Source: Chthoniobacter flavus (lineage in GTDB: Bacteria > Verrucomicrobiota > Verrucomicrobiia > Chthoniobacterales > Terrimicrobiaceae). From it: 64,000 bases of DNA. Positions 51,830 through 60,909 of the stretch are shown piece after piece. Made by a program: the position numbers and the translations under genes. Position 1 is the stretch's first letter. Each line of letters opens with the position of its first letter. The DNA is taken from contig CAMASH010000006.1 in assembly GCA_945860745.1 (NCBI GenBank), positions 1 through 64,000 on the forward strand, given 5' to 3'. Under the pieces are notes generated by a model that had not been told where the DNA came from, did not search any database, and saw nothing but the letters and a program-made list of their open reading frames with translations.

Positions 51830-52635
51830 CGGATTTCCAGCGCCGTGTGCTCGAGTTTCTGGTCCGCAATCGCAGCGAGGCCAGTCATTTTGCCGGCGGG
51901 CTTGTGCTCAATGCCGCGGACGACTCGGCGCGCTATTCTCACGATTTTGATGTCTTTCACGATGCGGTGGAAGACTTGGTGCGGGCCAGCGAAGCCGATG
52001 TGCGTACGCTTCAGGACGCCGGATGGGATGTGGTCAAGATCAATCGCGATGGGGCCTGGGACAAACCCGTTTCGTTTCGCAAGGCTGTGATCAAGAGTGG
52101 CGCGGACACGCTCGAACTCGACTGGGCGCATGATTCCGCGTTTCGCTTTTTTCCCATCCTGCCCGATCCGCTGCTGGGCTGGCGGCTGCATCTTTTCGAC
52201 ATCGCGACCAACAAAGCCCTGGCCCTCTCGGCCCGCACGGAGACGCGCGACTACGTGGATATCGTCGAGCTGGGCCGCATTTATCCGCTGGAGGTCATTC
52301 TCTGGGCCGCCTGTGGAAAAGACCCCGGCTTCAATCCGCTTTCCCTGCTGAAAATGGTGATTCGTTTTGCTAAGATTGATCCGGCCAAGCTCGAAGAAAT
52401 CCAGGCTCGTAAACTCGATCCCTTTGCCCTCAAGGAGGAATGGATTGCCATGGCCGACCGCGCGCGGGAGGAAATGACTTTGCTGGCCAACGAGCAGCTT
52501 GACCTGCCCATCGGCGTGGCTTTTGTCGACGAACGCGGCGAACCGGGGTGGCTCCGCGCCAATCCCACCTTGCGCATTCATCCGCCGTCGCTGAGGGGTT
52601 GCTTCCCCACGGTGGCAACCCAACCAAACTCATGA
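51820..52635 (+). CDS. AbiEii/AbiGii-like nucleotidyltransferase domain protein
   Basis: 271 residues from ATG at 51820. The minimal nucleotidyltransferase signature is present: HFAGGLVLN (G26-G27), then RYSHDFDVFHD with D42 and D44 as likely metal ligands, and DTLELDWA as possible third carboxylate strand. RETRDYVDIVELG-type sequence (TETRDYVDIVEL) is typical of the AbiEii/DUF1814 superfamily. AbiEii proteins are toxins of type IV toxin-antitoxin systems, but many relatives are not tested. It overlaps the 75-residue gene upstream by 10 bases and larE by 4. Confidence 0.75.
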   Translation: MPLTDFQRRVLEFLVRNRSEASHFAGGLVLNAADDSARYSHDFDVFHDAVEDLVRASEADVRTLQDAGWDVVKINRDGAWDKPVSFRKAVIKSGADTLELDWAHDSAFRFFPILPDPLLGWRLHLFDIATNKALALSARTETRDYVDIVELGRIYPLEVILWAACGKDPGFNPLSLLKMVIRFAKIDPAKLEEIQARKLDPFALKEEWIAMADRAREEMTLLANEQLDLPIGVAFVDERGEPGWLRANPTLRIHPPSLRGCFPTVATQPNS

Positions 52636-53417
52636 CAAAAAAAATCACCCTGCTGGAAAACATCCTGCGCGCGCACGCGCCGCTGCTGGTGGCGTATTCG
52701 GGCGGGGTGGACAGCGCCTGTTTGCTGGCGGCGGCCCATCGCGTGCTGGGCGAGAAGGTGGTAGGCGTGATCGCGGATAGTCCGAGTTTGCCGCGGCGGG
52801 CTTTGCAAGAGGCCTTGGAAGTGGCGGCGGGTTTCGGCGCGACGGTTGAGGTGGTGGCGACGCAGGAATTCGAGGACGACCGCTATCTCGTCAATCCGCC
52901 GAACCGGTGCTATTTCTGCAAGGCGGAGTTGTTCACCCGCATGGATCAAATCGCGCGGGATCGCGGTTTTTCCGCGATTGCCTATGGGGAAAATGCGGAC
53001 GATCCGGCCCACTTGCGGCCGGGTTCGCAGGCGGCGGCGGAGTTTGCCGTGCTGGCTCCGTTGAAGCAGGCCGGGCTGACCAAATCGGAAGTGCGGGAAC
53101 TCTCCCGCGCCTGGGGTCTGCCCACGGCGGACGCGCCGGCTCAGCCGTGTCTTTCCTCGCGCATTCCGCACGGCACGCCGGTCACGCGCGAAGCCATCGC
53201 GCTGGTGGAGCGGGGGGAGGAGTTTGTGCGCTCGCTCGGATTCCGTATTTTTCGCGTGAGGTATCTGGATGGCGTGGCGGCGGGTGCGCGGGTGCAGGTC
53301 GCGCCGGACGAGATGGCGGCCTTGAGTGAGAGGCGTGGGATTCTCGAGGAAGGATTGCGCCGCGCGGGTTTCGGTTTTGTGGAGATTGATCCGCTGGGTT
53401 ATCGTAGCGGGGTCTGA
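52632..53417 (+). CDS. larE: LarE-like ATP-dependent sulfur transferase
   Basis: 261 residues from ATG at 52632. PP-loop ATPase motif SGGVDS at 23-28. LarE proteins adenylate and add sulfur to the pyridinium precursor of the nickel-pincer cofactor. Conserved Cys residues C93 and C96 (NRCYFCKAEL) and C173 (PCLSSRIPHGTPVT) are present; a three-Cys set is known in cluster-binding LarE variants, but which chemistry applies here cannot be said. LarA, LarB and LarC are not in the window. The start overlaps the nucleotidyltransferase stop by 4 bases. Confidence 0.88.
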   Translation: MTKKITLLENILRAHAPLLVAYSGGVDSACLLAAAHRVLGEKVVGVIADSPSLPRRALQEALEVAAGFGATVEVVATQEFEDDRYLVNPPNRCYFCKAELFTRMDQIARDRGFSAIAYGENADDPAHLRPGSQAAAEFAVLAPLKQAGLTKSEVRELSRAWGLPTADAPAQPCLSSRIPHGTPVTREAIALVERGEEFVRSLGFRIFRVRYLDGVAAGARVQVAPDEMAALSERRGILEEGLRRAGFGFVEIDPLGYRSGV

Positions 53418-53426
53418 CCGGTTGAA

Positions 53427-53480
53427 GGGCGGCGGGCCCTCGCCGCCCTGAGAGAAATACGGACGCGAGGGCCCGCGTCC
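53427..53480. repeat. Double hairpin (REP-like) after larE
   Basis: GGGCGGCG (53427-53434)/CGCCGCCC (53441-53448) and GGACGCG (53461-53467)/CGCGTCC (53474-53480). The loops contain GGGCCCTCGC and its complement, so the two hairpins are related in inverted orientation, like a bacterial interspersed mosaic element. Confidence 0.6.
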
Positions 53481-53509
53481 CTCCAATGATTCCAAGATTT
53501 TTCCCAATC

Positions 53510-54133
53510 ATGAGCGAAGCGCCAAAGGCCTTTCGGGCGCGCATGGCCGGGCATAACCGCAATTGCTGGCTGGCGGCGGCGCTGAGTCTGGTGGGGGCTT
53601 CGCTGGTTTGGATGGTTTTCGGCGCGATCTTCGTCGGCGGGGTCCTGCTTTTTGAGGCCATCCGCACCGGTGACACGAATATTCTCAAGCCGCCATGGTG
53701 GATCTATCCTGCCGGGGCGGCACTCGTGCTTATCCTTTTCATCCTGGCGGCCTGTGACCGTTGGATCCATCGCTACCGGCCTCCGTCGGACCGCGCCATC
53801 ATCGGCTGGCACGTGATTCCCGATGTATTGTTTCTGCCGGCCAGCATGACGTTTGGCCTTTGGGATCATCTGGCGGCGCGGGTCCGGCTCTCGCGATCCG
53901 AGCGCGGGGAGGCCTGGCGTTTACTGCTGGCCATCTGGCAGATGGAGCGGCCGAGCACGGCGCTGCTGGGGTTCGAGTTTCCCGATAGCCGCCGGTTGGG
54001 GAAGATTCTGACGGCCTTGCAGCTTCTGGGCTGGATCGATTTGTACAGCGCGGACGAGGAGTGGTATTACCGCGTGCGTACCGACGAGGAGCGGAACCTG
54101 CGGGCGATGCTGCCGGAGGAAACGCCGGGTTAG
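53510..54133 (+). CDS. Two-TM membrane protein of unknown function
   Basis: 207 residues from ATG at 53510 (MSEAPKAFRARM); an ATG at 53486 is in frame but would place the ribosome site in the upstream hairpin. Two membrane segments (about residues 22-45 and 64-87) are followed by a cytoplasmic C-terminal domain of 115 residues, possibly winged-helix-like (WRLLLAIWQMERPSTALLGFEF, RRLGKILTALQLLGWIDLYS). No family recognised. Its TAG stop lies at the left end of the inverted-repeat element 54131-54260. Confidence 0.7.
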   Translation: MSEAPKAFRARMAGHNRNCWLAAALSLVGASLVWMVFGAIFVGGVLLFEAIRTGDTNILKPPWWIYPAGAALVLILFILAACDRWIHRYRPPSDRAIIGWHVIPDVLFLPASMTFGLWDHLAARVRLSRSERGEAWRLLLAIWQMERPSTALLGFEFPDSRRLGKILTALQLLGWIDLYSADEEWYYRVRTDEERNLRAMLPEETPG

Positions 54134-54260
54134 AGCAGTCTAAGAAAATGACGTAGCTGACAATGGGAGGGTTCGACCTCCGGGCGAACCGCGGCCCGCC
54201 CGGAGGTCGGGCCCTGCCGGGTGTTCCTTCCGCGGCGACAGTATTTCTCAAACTGCTTTA
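54131..54260. mobile_element. MITE-like inverted-repeat element between convergent genes
   Basis: 130 bp. The left end TAGAGCAGTCTAAGAAA (54131-54147) and the complement of the right end TAAAGCAGTTTGAGAAA (54260-54244) agree at 13 of 17 positions. A perfect 13-bp inner stem CGACCTCCGGGCG (54174-54186)/(54197-54209) fills the centre. The stop codon of each flanking convergent gene is the outermost triplet of each end. No ORF inside. Confidence 0.6.
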
Positions 54261-55250
54261 GCGGGCGAGGAAGTCTGCCGCCGCGGCCTGCCCGGAGGTC
54301 CAGGCGGATTCGATTTTTCCCTGCAAGAAGGCGTCTCCAATGAGGTAAAACCCCGTCGTGCTGCGCCGGAAGGCCCGGTCGGCCAGCGGTTGCGCGGACC
54401 GCGCGAACCTCCAGCGCTGGATGTGCCGGGGTGTCAGGGATGAGAGGGTTTCCGGATCCAGTGCCGCCGCATCGTGCAGAAGGATCCGGGCGGCGGCGTC
54501 AAGGTCGCCATCGCCATGGCGGTCGCTGAACTCCGCCGAGCCGTGCAGAACGATAAACCGCCGGGCCGGTCTCTCGCGGCGTTTGCTGAAATCCGCCCCG
54601 ATCCAGGCGAGGTTTCCCTCGCGCCCCTGCACGCCCCGCCAGGCCGGATCCGGGCCGCTGGTTTCCGCAATAACGGCCAGGCAGGATTCGATCGGCGACG
54701 CCGTCAGCGCTTCTTGCCGGACGCCGGCAACCTCTCCAGCGAAGGTCGCGGTTTGCGGCATGGGCGCGGAGCAAAAAACCGTCCCGGCGTGGAAGATGGC
54801 GCCGCCCTCACATTCCAGGACAAATTCGTCCCCGTCGGGCTCCACCCGAATGACCCGGTGTTCGCGCCGGACGTCCAGCCCTTGGCCCAGACTTTTAGCC
54901 AGCGCCGTCATTCCGTCCGCGCAGGCGAAACGCGGATGGGCATCAGCGGAATCCGGCGGTTGGATCCGCCCGTTGGCGGCCTGAGGGAATCCGCGGCTCC
55001 ACTCGAAACACACGCCGGCTTGCAACCAGTCTTCGGTCTGTTTTTGAAAGGCCCCGGACCGCGCGGTGAAAAACTGGGCCCCGTGATCGACCGGAATCCC
55101 ATCGATCCGACGCGTGGCCGCGCGACCGCCCAGGCCCCGGCTTTTGTCCAGCACCACCATCCGGCGGCCCGCGGCGGTCAGGGCGCGGCCCGCGCTCAGG
55201 CCGGACAGGCCTGCTCCGATGATGCAAACATCGACGGAAGAATGGTCCAT
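54258..55250 (-). CDS. FAD-dependent amine oxidase/renalase-like protein
   Basis: 330 residues. The Rossmann FAD motif is CIIGAGLSGLSAGRAL near the N-terminus, followed by VVLDKSRGLGGRAATRR with the flavin Arg. The segment PVDHGAQFFTARS and the C-terminal FYLIGDAFLQGKIESAWTSG are typical of the bacterial renalase-like/NAD(P)-binding oxidoreductase family. The substrate is unknown. It begins 9 bases after the CcsA-type gene and is probably co-transcribed with it. Confidence 0.85.
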   Translation of the reverse strand: MDHSSVDVCIIGAGLSGLSAGRALTAAGRRMVVLDKSRGLGGRAATRRIDGIPVDHGAQFFTARSGAFQKQTEDWLQAGVCFEWSRGFPQAANGRIQPPDSADAHPRFACADGMTALAKSLGQGLDVRREHRVIRVEPDGDEFVLECEGGAIFHAGTVFCSAPMPQTATFAGEVAGVRQEALTASPIESCLAVIAETSGPDPAWRGVQGREGNLAWIGADFSKRRERPARRFIVLHGSAEFSDRHGDGDLDAAARILLHDAAALDPETLSSLTPRHIQRWRFARSAQPLADRAFRRSTTGFYLIGDAFLQGKIESAWTSGQAAAADFLAR

Positions 55251-55259
55251 GCCGTCCCG

Positions 55260-56867
55260 TTACGAGACAAGCTGCGTTTGGGATATTGGCGGTGGGGAGT
55301 TGGTTTCGCCCGCCCTGCCCTTGCGAATCACGGCCAGAATGACAAAGGCAATTTCCACGACAACGAAGAGCAAAGCCCAGCCGAAGCCGCCCGTGCCGAA
55401 ACCATAGCTGTGCAGGCCGACACCGAGGACGAAGTTCACCCCATACCACGCCATCAGCACGCCCAGAAAGGCCAGCACGGAACCCACGGCCAGGCCGAAG
55501 CCGCCCCACTTGCCGGCGATGCGCCCATGCAGCACGATGAGGTAGCCGAGCAGCGTGATGAGCGCCCAGGTTTCTTTCGGATCCCAATCCCAGAAACGTC
55601 CCCAGGAATAGTTCGCCCACACTCCGCCCAGGATCGTCCCGGCCGCCAGCAGAAGGACACCGACCTGAAGGGTGCGGTAGAGGTTGTTGTAGAGCGCGGC
55701 TTCCGGTTTGCGGCCCCGGATCACCTGGCCGAGCGCGATGTGGGCGATGCCGAGGGCGAGAGCAAACGCGGCATAACTCAGCGTGATCGAGGTCACGTGG
55801 GTCGAAAGCCAGAAATTATCCCGCAAGACCGGCACGAGCGGATTGATGGCGGGGTTCAGCGCCACCGGCTGGGTGTCGGCCAGGATGAGCGAGACCACTG
55901 CCACCGGCAGCGCACCGAGAAGAAATGCGCGGCTGCGATAGATCGCCTCGAAGATCAGCGCGAAGAAAATCGTGCCGAAGGCCACCCAGATCACCGATTC
56001 GTACATATTTGTGACCGGACCGCGGCCGCTGATGAGAATGCGGGCGACGAATCCGGCCAACTGCAAAAGAAAGCCCAGCCCGGCGAAGAACCAGGCTGCC
56101 GCATAACCCCGGCGCGGGCCCGCCGCCAACAGCGCGATCCCCGCCACCACGTAGCAAATCCAAGCCCAGCGGAACGGATGGATCTTTTGGTACAGCGTTT
56201 CCAGCTTGATCCGCCAGGCCGGTGGCTGGAACTGCGGCTGGATGCCGGCCATCGCCCCACGAAAGGCTTCCGCCGCCCGGGCAAAGCCGGCCTCATTCCC
56301 GGCCATAAATGGCATCTGCAACGAGGCAATGACGACCGGCGGCAACAGGGCCCAGGTTTTGTCGGCCGCCTCGGGATTGGCCACGAAGCGGAAAGCCGAG
56401 CCGTTGACCAACGATTCAAATTCCGCCAGACGCAGCCCGACCTCCGCGGCCTCCTTGGGCAGCCCGCTCAATCGCTGATTCCCCGGCCGCGCCCGCAGGG
56501 CCTGCGCCTCGGACAGCAACTCGAGCAACTTTTCGTTGGTGGAAAGTTCCTGGTAGGAAAACAGCTTGCGGGTCAAATCGAGGCCGGTCGCCTCCTTCAG
56601 CGGCTTGTGGTTGACCAGAACGACCGGCTGCGATTCCCAGCCCTCCGGATTGAGCCACAGGGTCGTCACCACTTTGACGGCATCCAGTTTTTTGCCGTCC
56701 ACGGTCAGGGAGGTCTTTCCGGACAGCGCAAGCAGGGATTCCTGGGCGAAGACGAGGTAGGGTTTTTTGCGCCCGCCTTCCTGGATCGGCACTTCTTCCA
56801 GCGGCGAAAGGTCCAGCGCGCAAACCGTTTGTGCGGCCAGGGCAAGAATGAGAAAAACGCGGGTCAT
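55260..56867 (-). CDS. Cytochrome c biogenesis protein CcsA/ResC-type
   Basis: 535 residues from ATG at 56867. A signal-like N-terminus and a periplasmic region of about 200 residues precede eight or so membrane segments. The heme-handling WWD-type motif reads WGRFWDWDPKETWA, and conserved His residues lie in WLSTHVTS and HGRIAG. This is the System II heme-export/ligation subunit; its partner CcsB/ResB is not in the window, though fusions are known in some phyla. The extended N-terminal domain is longer than in plain CcsA. Confidence 0.88.
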   Translation of the reverse strand: MTRVFLILALAAQTVCALDLSPLEEVPIQEGGRKKPYLVFAQESLLALSGKTSLTVDGKKLDAVKVVTTLWLNPEGWESQPVVLVNHKPLKEATGLDLTRKLFSYQELSTNEKLLELLSEAQALRARPGNQRLSGLPKEAAEVGLRLAEFESLVNGSAFRFVANPEAADKTWALLPPVVIASLQMPFMAGNEAGFARAAEAFRGAMAGIQPQFQPPAWRIKLETLYQKIHPFRWAWICYVVAGIALLAAGPRRGYAAAWFFAGLGFLLQLAGFVARILISGRGPVTNMYESVIWVAFGTIFFALIFEAIYRSRAFLLGALPVAVVSLILADTQPVALNPAINPLVPVLRDNFWLSTHVTSITLSYAAFALALGIAHIALGQVIRGRKPEAALYNNLYRTLQVGVLLLAAGTILGGVWANYSWGRFWDWDPKETWALITLLGYLIVLHGRIAGKWGGFGLAVGSVLAFLGVLMAWYGVNFVLGVGLHSYGFGTGGFGWALLFVVVEIAFVILAVIRKGRAGETNSPPPISQTQLVS

Positions 56868-56959
56868 TGGCGGAGGGAAGGTCGTCGTAATGTCACGCCA
56901 CTGCAAGCGGGAAGGTTTCCCCGTTGCGAAGCAAAGGCGGCGGGGGTATCTAGTCCCCG

Positions 56960-58540
56960 ATGATTTTTGCCGTTCCGCGTATTTTGTTGATTGCCGGATT
57001 GTGCTGTACCGCGATTCTTTCCGCCCCGGCGCAGATGCTGCCGCCCACGGTTCCGGCCACCGCCCGCGTGGAACCGGGCTTGGAAAAAGCGGTGAAATGG
57101 AAATGGCAGGCCGCTCCCTCCCATCCGAAGGACTGGGGCCTCGAACTTCCGACCCTGCTCCGGCCGGCCCGGGCCGCTGATCCTGCGTCGGCGCCCCTCA
57201 CGGACGCCACCACCGACTCCTACGAGGTCCGGCGGGGCGACGCCCTCATCCTTATTGCTAAAAAATTCGGGATCACGGTCGCGCAGTTGAAGGCCTTTAA
57301 CGGCCTGACCAAGGACACCATCATCGTCGGCCGGATTTTGAAGATTCCCACGCCCGCCGAAGCGGCGGTGCTGCTTCCCGCGCCGCCGCCGAAAGCGGGA
57401 CCGCCCACGGCCGCTCCCAAGCCCGTGCCGGATACCATGGCGGACAATGTGCTGCTCCAGGTTTTTCTCGACCGCGGGCAATTCTCCACCGGACCGATCA
57501 ACGGGATGGCAGGCCCGGTGTTTCAGCGGGTGCTCCAGCTCTATCAAAGCGTGCACCCGGATTTGAAGGATTCCCAGATCCTCCTGGCCAAGGCGCGCGC
57601 GGTCGTGGGGGATGCCTTCACCACCTATACCTTGAAACCGGAGGATTTCCGGTTCATCGCCCCGCCCAAGGTGGAGAGAGTTCTTCCGCCCCAGCCCGGC
57701 GCAGCCAAGACGAAAACCAAGGCCAAGCCCGCGCCGGCCGCCACGCCGCCTCCGACCTTCGAGGAACTCGCTGCCGCCCCCATGCTGGCCTACCGCACGC
57801 CGTGGGAGTTCGTGGCCGAGCGGTTTCATTGCGACGAATCGTTTCTGCGCAGGGTGAACGACAAGGTCAAAATCGCCCCGCTGGCCGGGACCGGGTTCCG
57901 CGTGCCCAATGTGATTCCCTTTGAAATCGAAAGACCGTTGGAAAATCCCATCCAGCCCCAGGCCGAGGCGCAGGCCCCGGTGACCGCTGCCGTGATCGAC
58001 CTCTCGCTCATCGTGATTTCGCGGGGCGGCGTGCCCGTGGCGGCCATGCCCATGTCGGTGGCGCGGCCCGGACTGCGGGGCAAGGATTCGTGGACCATTT
58101 TCGAGGCCATTCCGCATCCGCGCCTGGTCACCCGGCAGGAACCGACCGAGCCGCCGCGTCCCTCAAACAATTTATTCCGGGGAGCCTATCCGTCACCGAC
58201 CCCCGTGCCGGTGAAACCCGAGATGGTGCCGGAGAGTCAGCTCCCGCCCGGTCCCAACAATCCCGCCGGCGTCCTCTGGCTCAAGCTGGCCAAGACCGGC
58301 AGCACCGCGCCGCCGCCCTTCGGACTGCACGGCACCAGCATCCCCGATCAAATGACGACCGAGCAGAGCATTGGCTGGCTGCGGGTGACAAATTGGGACA
58401 TTGTGCGCGCCGCCCGCCTCCTGCCTGTCGGCACCCTGCTGCAATGGAACAGCCCGGGCCCAGAGGGACCTGCGCCGGTCTCCGACCCGGTCCCGACCGC
58501 GCCACCCATCGCCCGGCCTCCAACCCTGGCCCTTCCCTGA
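56960..58540 (+). CDS. LysM protein with degenerate L,D-transpeptidase domain
   Basis: 526 residues. Signal peptide 1-24; LysM domain about 87-131 (YEVRRGDALILIAKKFGIT, IIVGRILKIP); a middle region with a second LysM-like stretch (YRTPWEFVAERFHCDESFL); then a C-terminal YkuD-type domain. The LDT core is recognisable: GPNNPAGVLWLKL, FGLHGTSIPDQ with H457, and NWDIVRAARLLPVGT. The catalytic SHGC motif is S470-I471-G472-W473, so both His and nucleophile Cys are replaced. It probably binds peptidoglycan without cross-linking it. Divergent from the cytochrome gene. Confidence 0.85.
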   Translation: MIFAVPRILLIAGLCCTAILSAPAQMLPPTVPATARVEPGLEKAVKWKWQAAPSHPKDWGLELPTLLRPARAADPASAPLTDATTDSYEVRRGDALILIAKKFGITVAQLKAFNGLTKDTIIVGRILKIPTPAEAAVLLPAPPPKAGPPTAAPKPVPDTMADNVLLQVFLDRGQFSTGPINGMAGPVFQRVLQLYQSVHPDLKDSQILLAKARAVVGDAFTTYTLKPEDFRFIAPPKVERVLPPQPGAAKTKTKAKPAPAATPPPTFEELAAAPMLAYRTPWEFVAERFHCDESFLRRVNDKVKIAPLAGTGFRVPNVIPFEIERPLENPIQPQAEAQAPVTAAVIDLSLIVISRGGVPVAAMPMSVARPGLRGKDSWTIFEAIPHPRLVTRQEPTEPPRPSNNLFRGAYPSPTPVPVKPEMVPESQLPPGPNNPAGVLWLKLAKTGSTAPPPFGLHGTSIPDQMTTEQSIGWLRVTNWDIVRAARLLPVGTLLQWNSPGPEGPAPVSDPVPTAPPIARPPTLALP

Positions 58541-58558
58541 GAAGTTTCAGGTCGGGCA

Positions 58559-58585
58559 TTTTCGGAAAACTCACGTTTTCCGAAA
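58559..58585. terminator. Bidirectional terminator-like hairpin between LDT-like gene and rnr
   Basis: TTTCGGAAAAC-TCAC-GTTTTCCGAAA, perfect 11-bp stem with a 4-base loop, T-rich on both strands, between convergent genes. Confidence 0.75.
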
Positions 58586-58642
58586 CCCGTTCTCCGGCTC
58601 AATTCGCGTTCCGGTCCCTCGCCGCCCTCCGCGAAAAATCCC

Positions 58643-60820
58643 TCACGCCTTCTGGCGTTTCGGCGGCTCCTCCGCCGGCTTGAAGTCCACCTGCTGCTTG
58701 AAAAAATCCACCTTGGCCACCGCGACTTCGATTTCGTCGCCGACCCGGTAGGTACGCCGGGACCGGCGTCCGGTCAGGCACCCGCGGGCGGTATCAAGGA
58801 TGTAAAAATCTCCTTCCAACGCCGAAACATGGATGAGTCCGCTCAGGAGATATTCCGGCAGTTCGACGAAGAGCCCGTAATTGCGCACGTCCAGAATCCG
58901 CGCCTGGAAAGTCTGACCGGTGCGCTTGGAAACCTGGTTGTTGAAATACTCCAGCTTTTTGAGCTTGGTCGAATCCCGCTCGGCTTCCTGCGCGACCCGC
59001 TCGGTGGCCGAGATATGCTCGGCTGTGGCGCCCAGCGCAGTGGATTCCGGGCCCTGCTTGCCGCCCAGCAGGCGTTCCAGGGAACGATGCACCACCAGGT
59101 CGGCATAGCGGCGGATCGGACTGGTGAAATGCGCGTAGTCGTTTTTGTTCAGTCCAAAATGACCGAGGGGTTCCGGGGCATAGCGGGCGCGTTTGAGGCT
59201 TTTCAGCAGGGCCAGCTTGATGGCGTATTCCTGCGGCTTGCCCTTGGACTGAGCCAGCAGCCGCTGCAATTCCGGGCGGTTCGAGAGATCGCCGCATTTG
59301 AGTCCGTTGGCCGCGGCCACTTCGCGGAACTCGACCAACTTCTCCGCGTCGGGTTTTTCATGCACGCGATAAACGGTGGGCTGCCGGCGGTTCTTGAGTT
59401 CCCGGCCCACCACCTCATTCGCCAGCAACATCAACTCCTCGATGAGCTGGTGGGAAATGTCGTTCTCGATTTTTTCGAGGCGGACGGGTTTGCCCATTTC
59501 ATCGAGCCAGACTTTCACTTCCGGAAAATCGAGATCGAGCGAACCGTGGGCAAAACGTTTCCGGCGCAGGAACGAGGAAAGCTCCCACGCTGTGTGCAGG
59601 CGGCGGGTCACTTCATCATGCGCCGGCTTTTGCAGATGAGCGAAGGCTTCGCGGTAGGTCAACCGCGCTGCGCTGCGGATGATGGTGCGGGCGAAGCGCG
59701 CCGAATGGATTTTCCCCTCGCGGGTGATTTCGGCGAAAACCGAAAACGTCAGCCGGTCCTCATGGGGTCGCAGGCTGCAGATGCCGTTGCTCAAGGCCTC
59801 CGGCAACATGGGAATCACGCGGTCGGCCAGATAGACACTGTTGCCGCGCGCATGGGCCTCGCGGTCCAGGACACCCTTGGGCCGCACGTAATGGGAAACG
59901 TCCGCAATATGGATCGATGCCCGCCAGCCGTTTTCCGTCCGTTCGACCTCAATGGCGTCGTCGAAATCCTTGGCATCATCCGGATCAATCGTCATGATAA
60001 AACGCCCGCGCAGATCCTCGCGCCGGGCCGCTTCCGCCGGATCGATCTGCGGGGAAATCCCCTCGGCCTCGCGCAACACCTCGGGCGGAAACTGCGTGGG
60101 CAGGCGGTGCTTTTTAATGATGGCCAGGATGTCCACGCCCGGCCGGTCCGGCGGTCCGAGTACTTCCACCAAATGGCCTTCCGGATTGACGTGCCGCGAA
60201 ACCCAGGTGTCCAGCCGCGCCACCACCTTGTCGCCGATGTCGGCATGGAGTTCGATCGTCGGAGCGGGAACGTACAGGTTGTGGATGAAGCGCGGATCGT
60301 CTGCCACCACGTAAAAGAAGTTTTTCGTTTTCTGGAGCGTGCCCACCACGGTGTCATTGACCCGCTCAAGAATGCGGATCACCCGCCCCTCCAGGCGGGC
60401 CGGTTGCGCGGTCTCGCCCCGTCGCGGCGGCGGAGCCGGCCGGGCCGGATCGATCCGCGCCACCACCCGGTCGCCATGCATGGCGGTGAAGGTGTTTTCT
60501 CCGCTGATGTAGAGGTCGGGCTGGCCGGCCGTTTCGTTCAGCACATGGGCCGTTCCGCTGGCGTGAAATTGAATCGTTCCGGTGAAGAGATCGGCATCCT
60601 TCGGAATGATGTAGCGGTCCTTGCGGATGCGGGCCACCGCCCCCTCCAGTTCCAAATGCCGCAGCAGGTCACCCAGCTTGCCGCGCTGATCCGCAGGCAG
60701 GTTGAGCGTCTGGGCAATCTCGGTTTTATCGAGAGCCCGGGCGGAGAGAAGTTTGAGAATTCGGGAGCGAAGATTGTCTTTATCACGGCGTTCGCCCGCC
60801 GGTCGTTTATGCCTGAACAC
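58643..60820 (-). CDS. rnr: Ribonuclease R
   Basis: 3'-5' exoribonuclease of the RNase II/R family, 725 residues from GTG at 60820 with GGAAGG just upstream. N-terminal winged helix and two cold-shock domains (FTGTIQFHASGTAHV, RVIRILERVNDTVVG), then the RNB catalytic domain with IDPDDAKDFDDAIEVER (metal Asp residues), GNSVYLADRVIPMLPEALSN and YAHFTSPIRRYADLVVHR, and a C-terminal S1 domain (QTFQARILDVRNYGLFVEL) with a short Lys/Glu tail. It degrades structured RNA. Confidence 0.95.
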   Translation of the reverse strand: MFRHKRPAGERRDKDNLRSRILKLLSARALDKTEIAQTLNLPADQRGKLGDLLRHLELEGAVARIRKDRYIIPKDADLFTGTIQFHASGTAHVLNETAGQPDLYISGENTFTAMHGDRVVARIDPARPAPPPRRGETAQPARLEGRVIRILERVNDTVVGTLQKTKNFFYVVADDPRFIHNLYVPAPTIELHADIGDKVVARLDTWVSRHVNPEGHLVEVLGPPDRPGVDILAIIKKHRLPTQFPPEVLREAEGISPQIDPAEAARREDLRGRFIMTIDPDDAKDFDDAIEVERTENGWRASIHIADVSHYVRPKGVLDREAHARGNSVYLADRVIPMLPEALSNGICSLRPHEDRLTFSVFAEITREGKIHSARFARTIIRSAARLTYREAFAHLQKPAHDEVTRRLHTAWELSSFLRRKRFAHGSLDLDFPEVKVWLDEMGKPVRLEKIENDISHQLIEELMLLANEVVGRELKNRRQPTVYRVHEKPDAEKLVEFREVAAANGLKCGDLSNRPELQRLLAQSKGKPQEYAIKLALLKSLKRARYAPEPLGHFGLNKNDYAHFTSPIRRYADLVVHRSLERLLGGKQGPESTALGATAEHISATERVAQEAERDSTKLKKLEYFNNQVSKRTGQTFQARILDVRNYGLFVELPEYLLSGLIHVSALEGDFYILDTARGCLTGRRSRRTYRVGDEIEVAVAKVDFFKQQVDFKPAEEPPKRQKA

Positions 60821-60909
60821 ACCCTTCCATCGTCGAAAGCCCTCCCTTCATGCAAGAAAATGCTTGCCCCGGTCTGCCGGCGGTTCCACCTTTAACGGGC
60901 TAATCAAAC

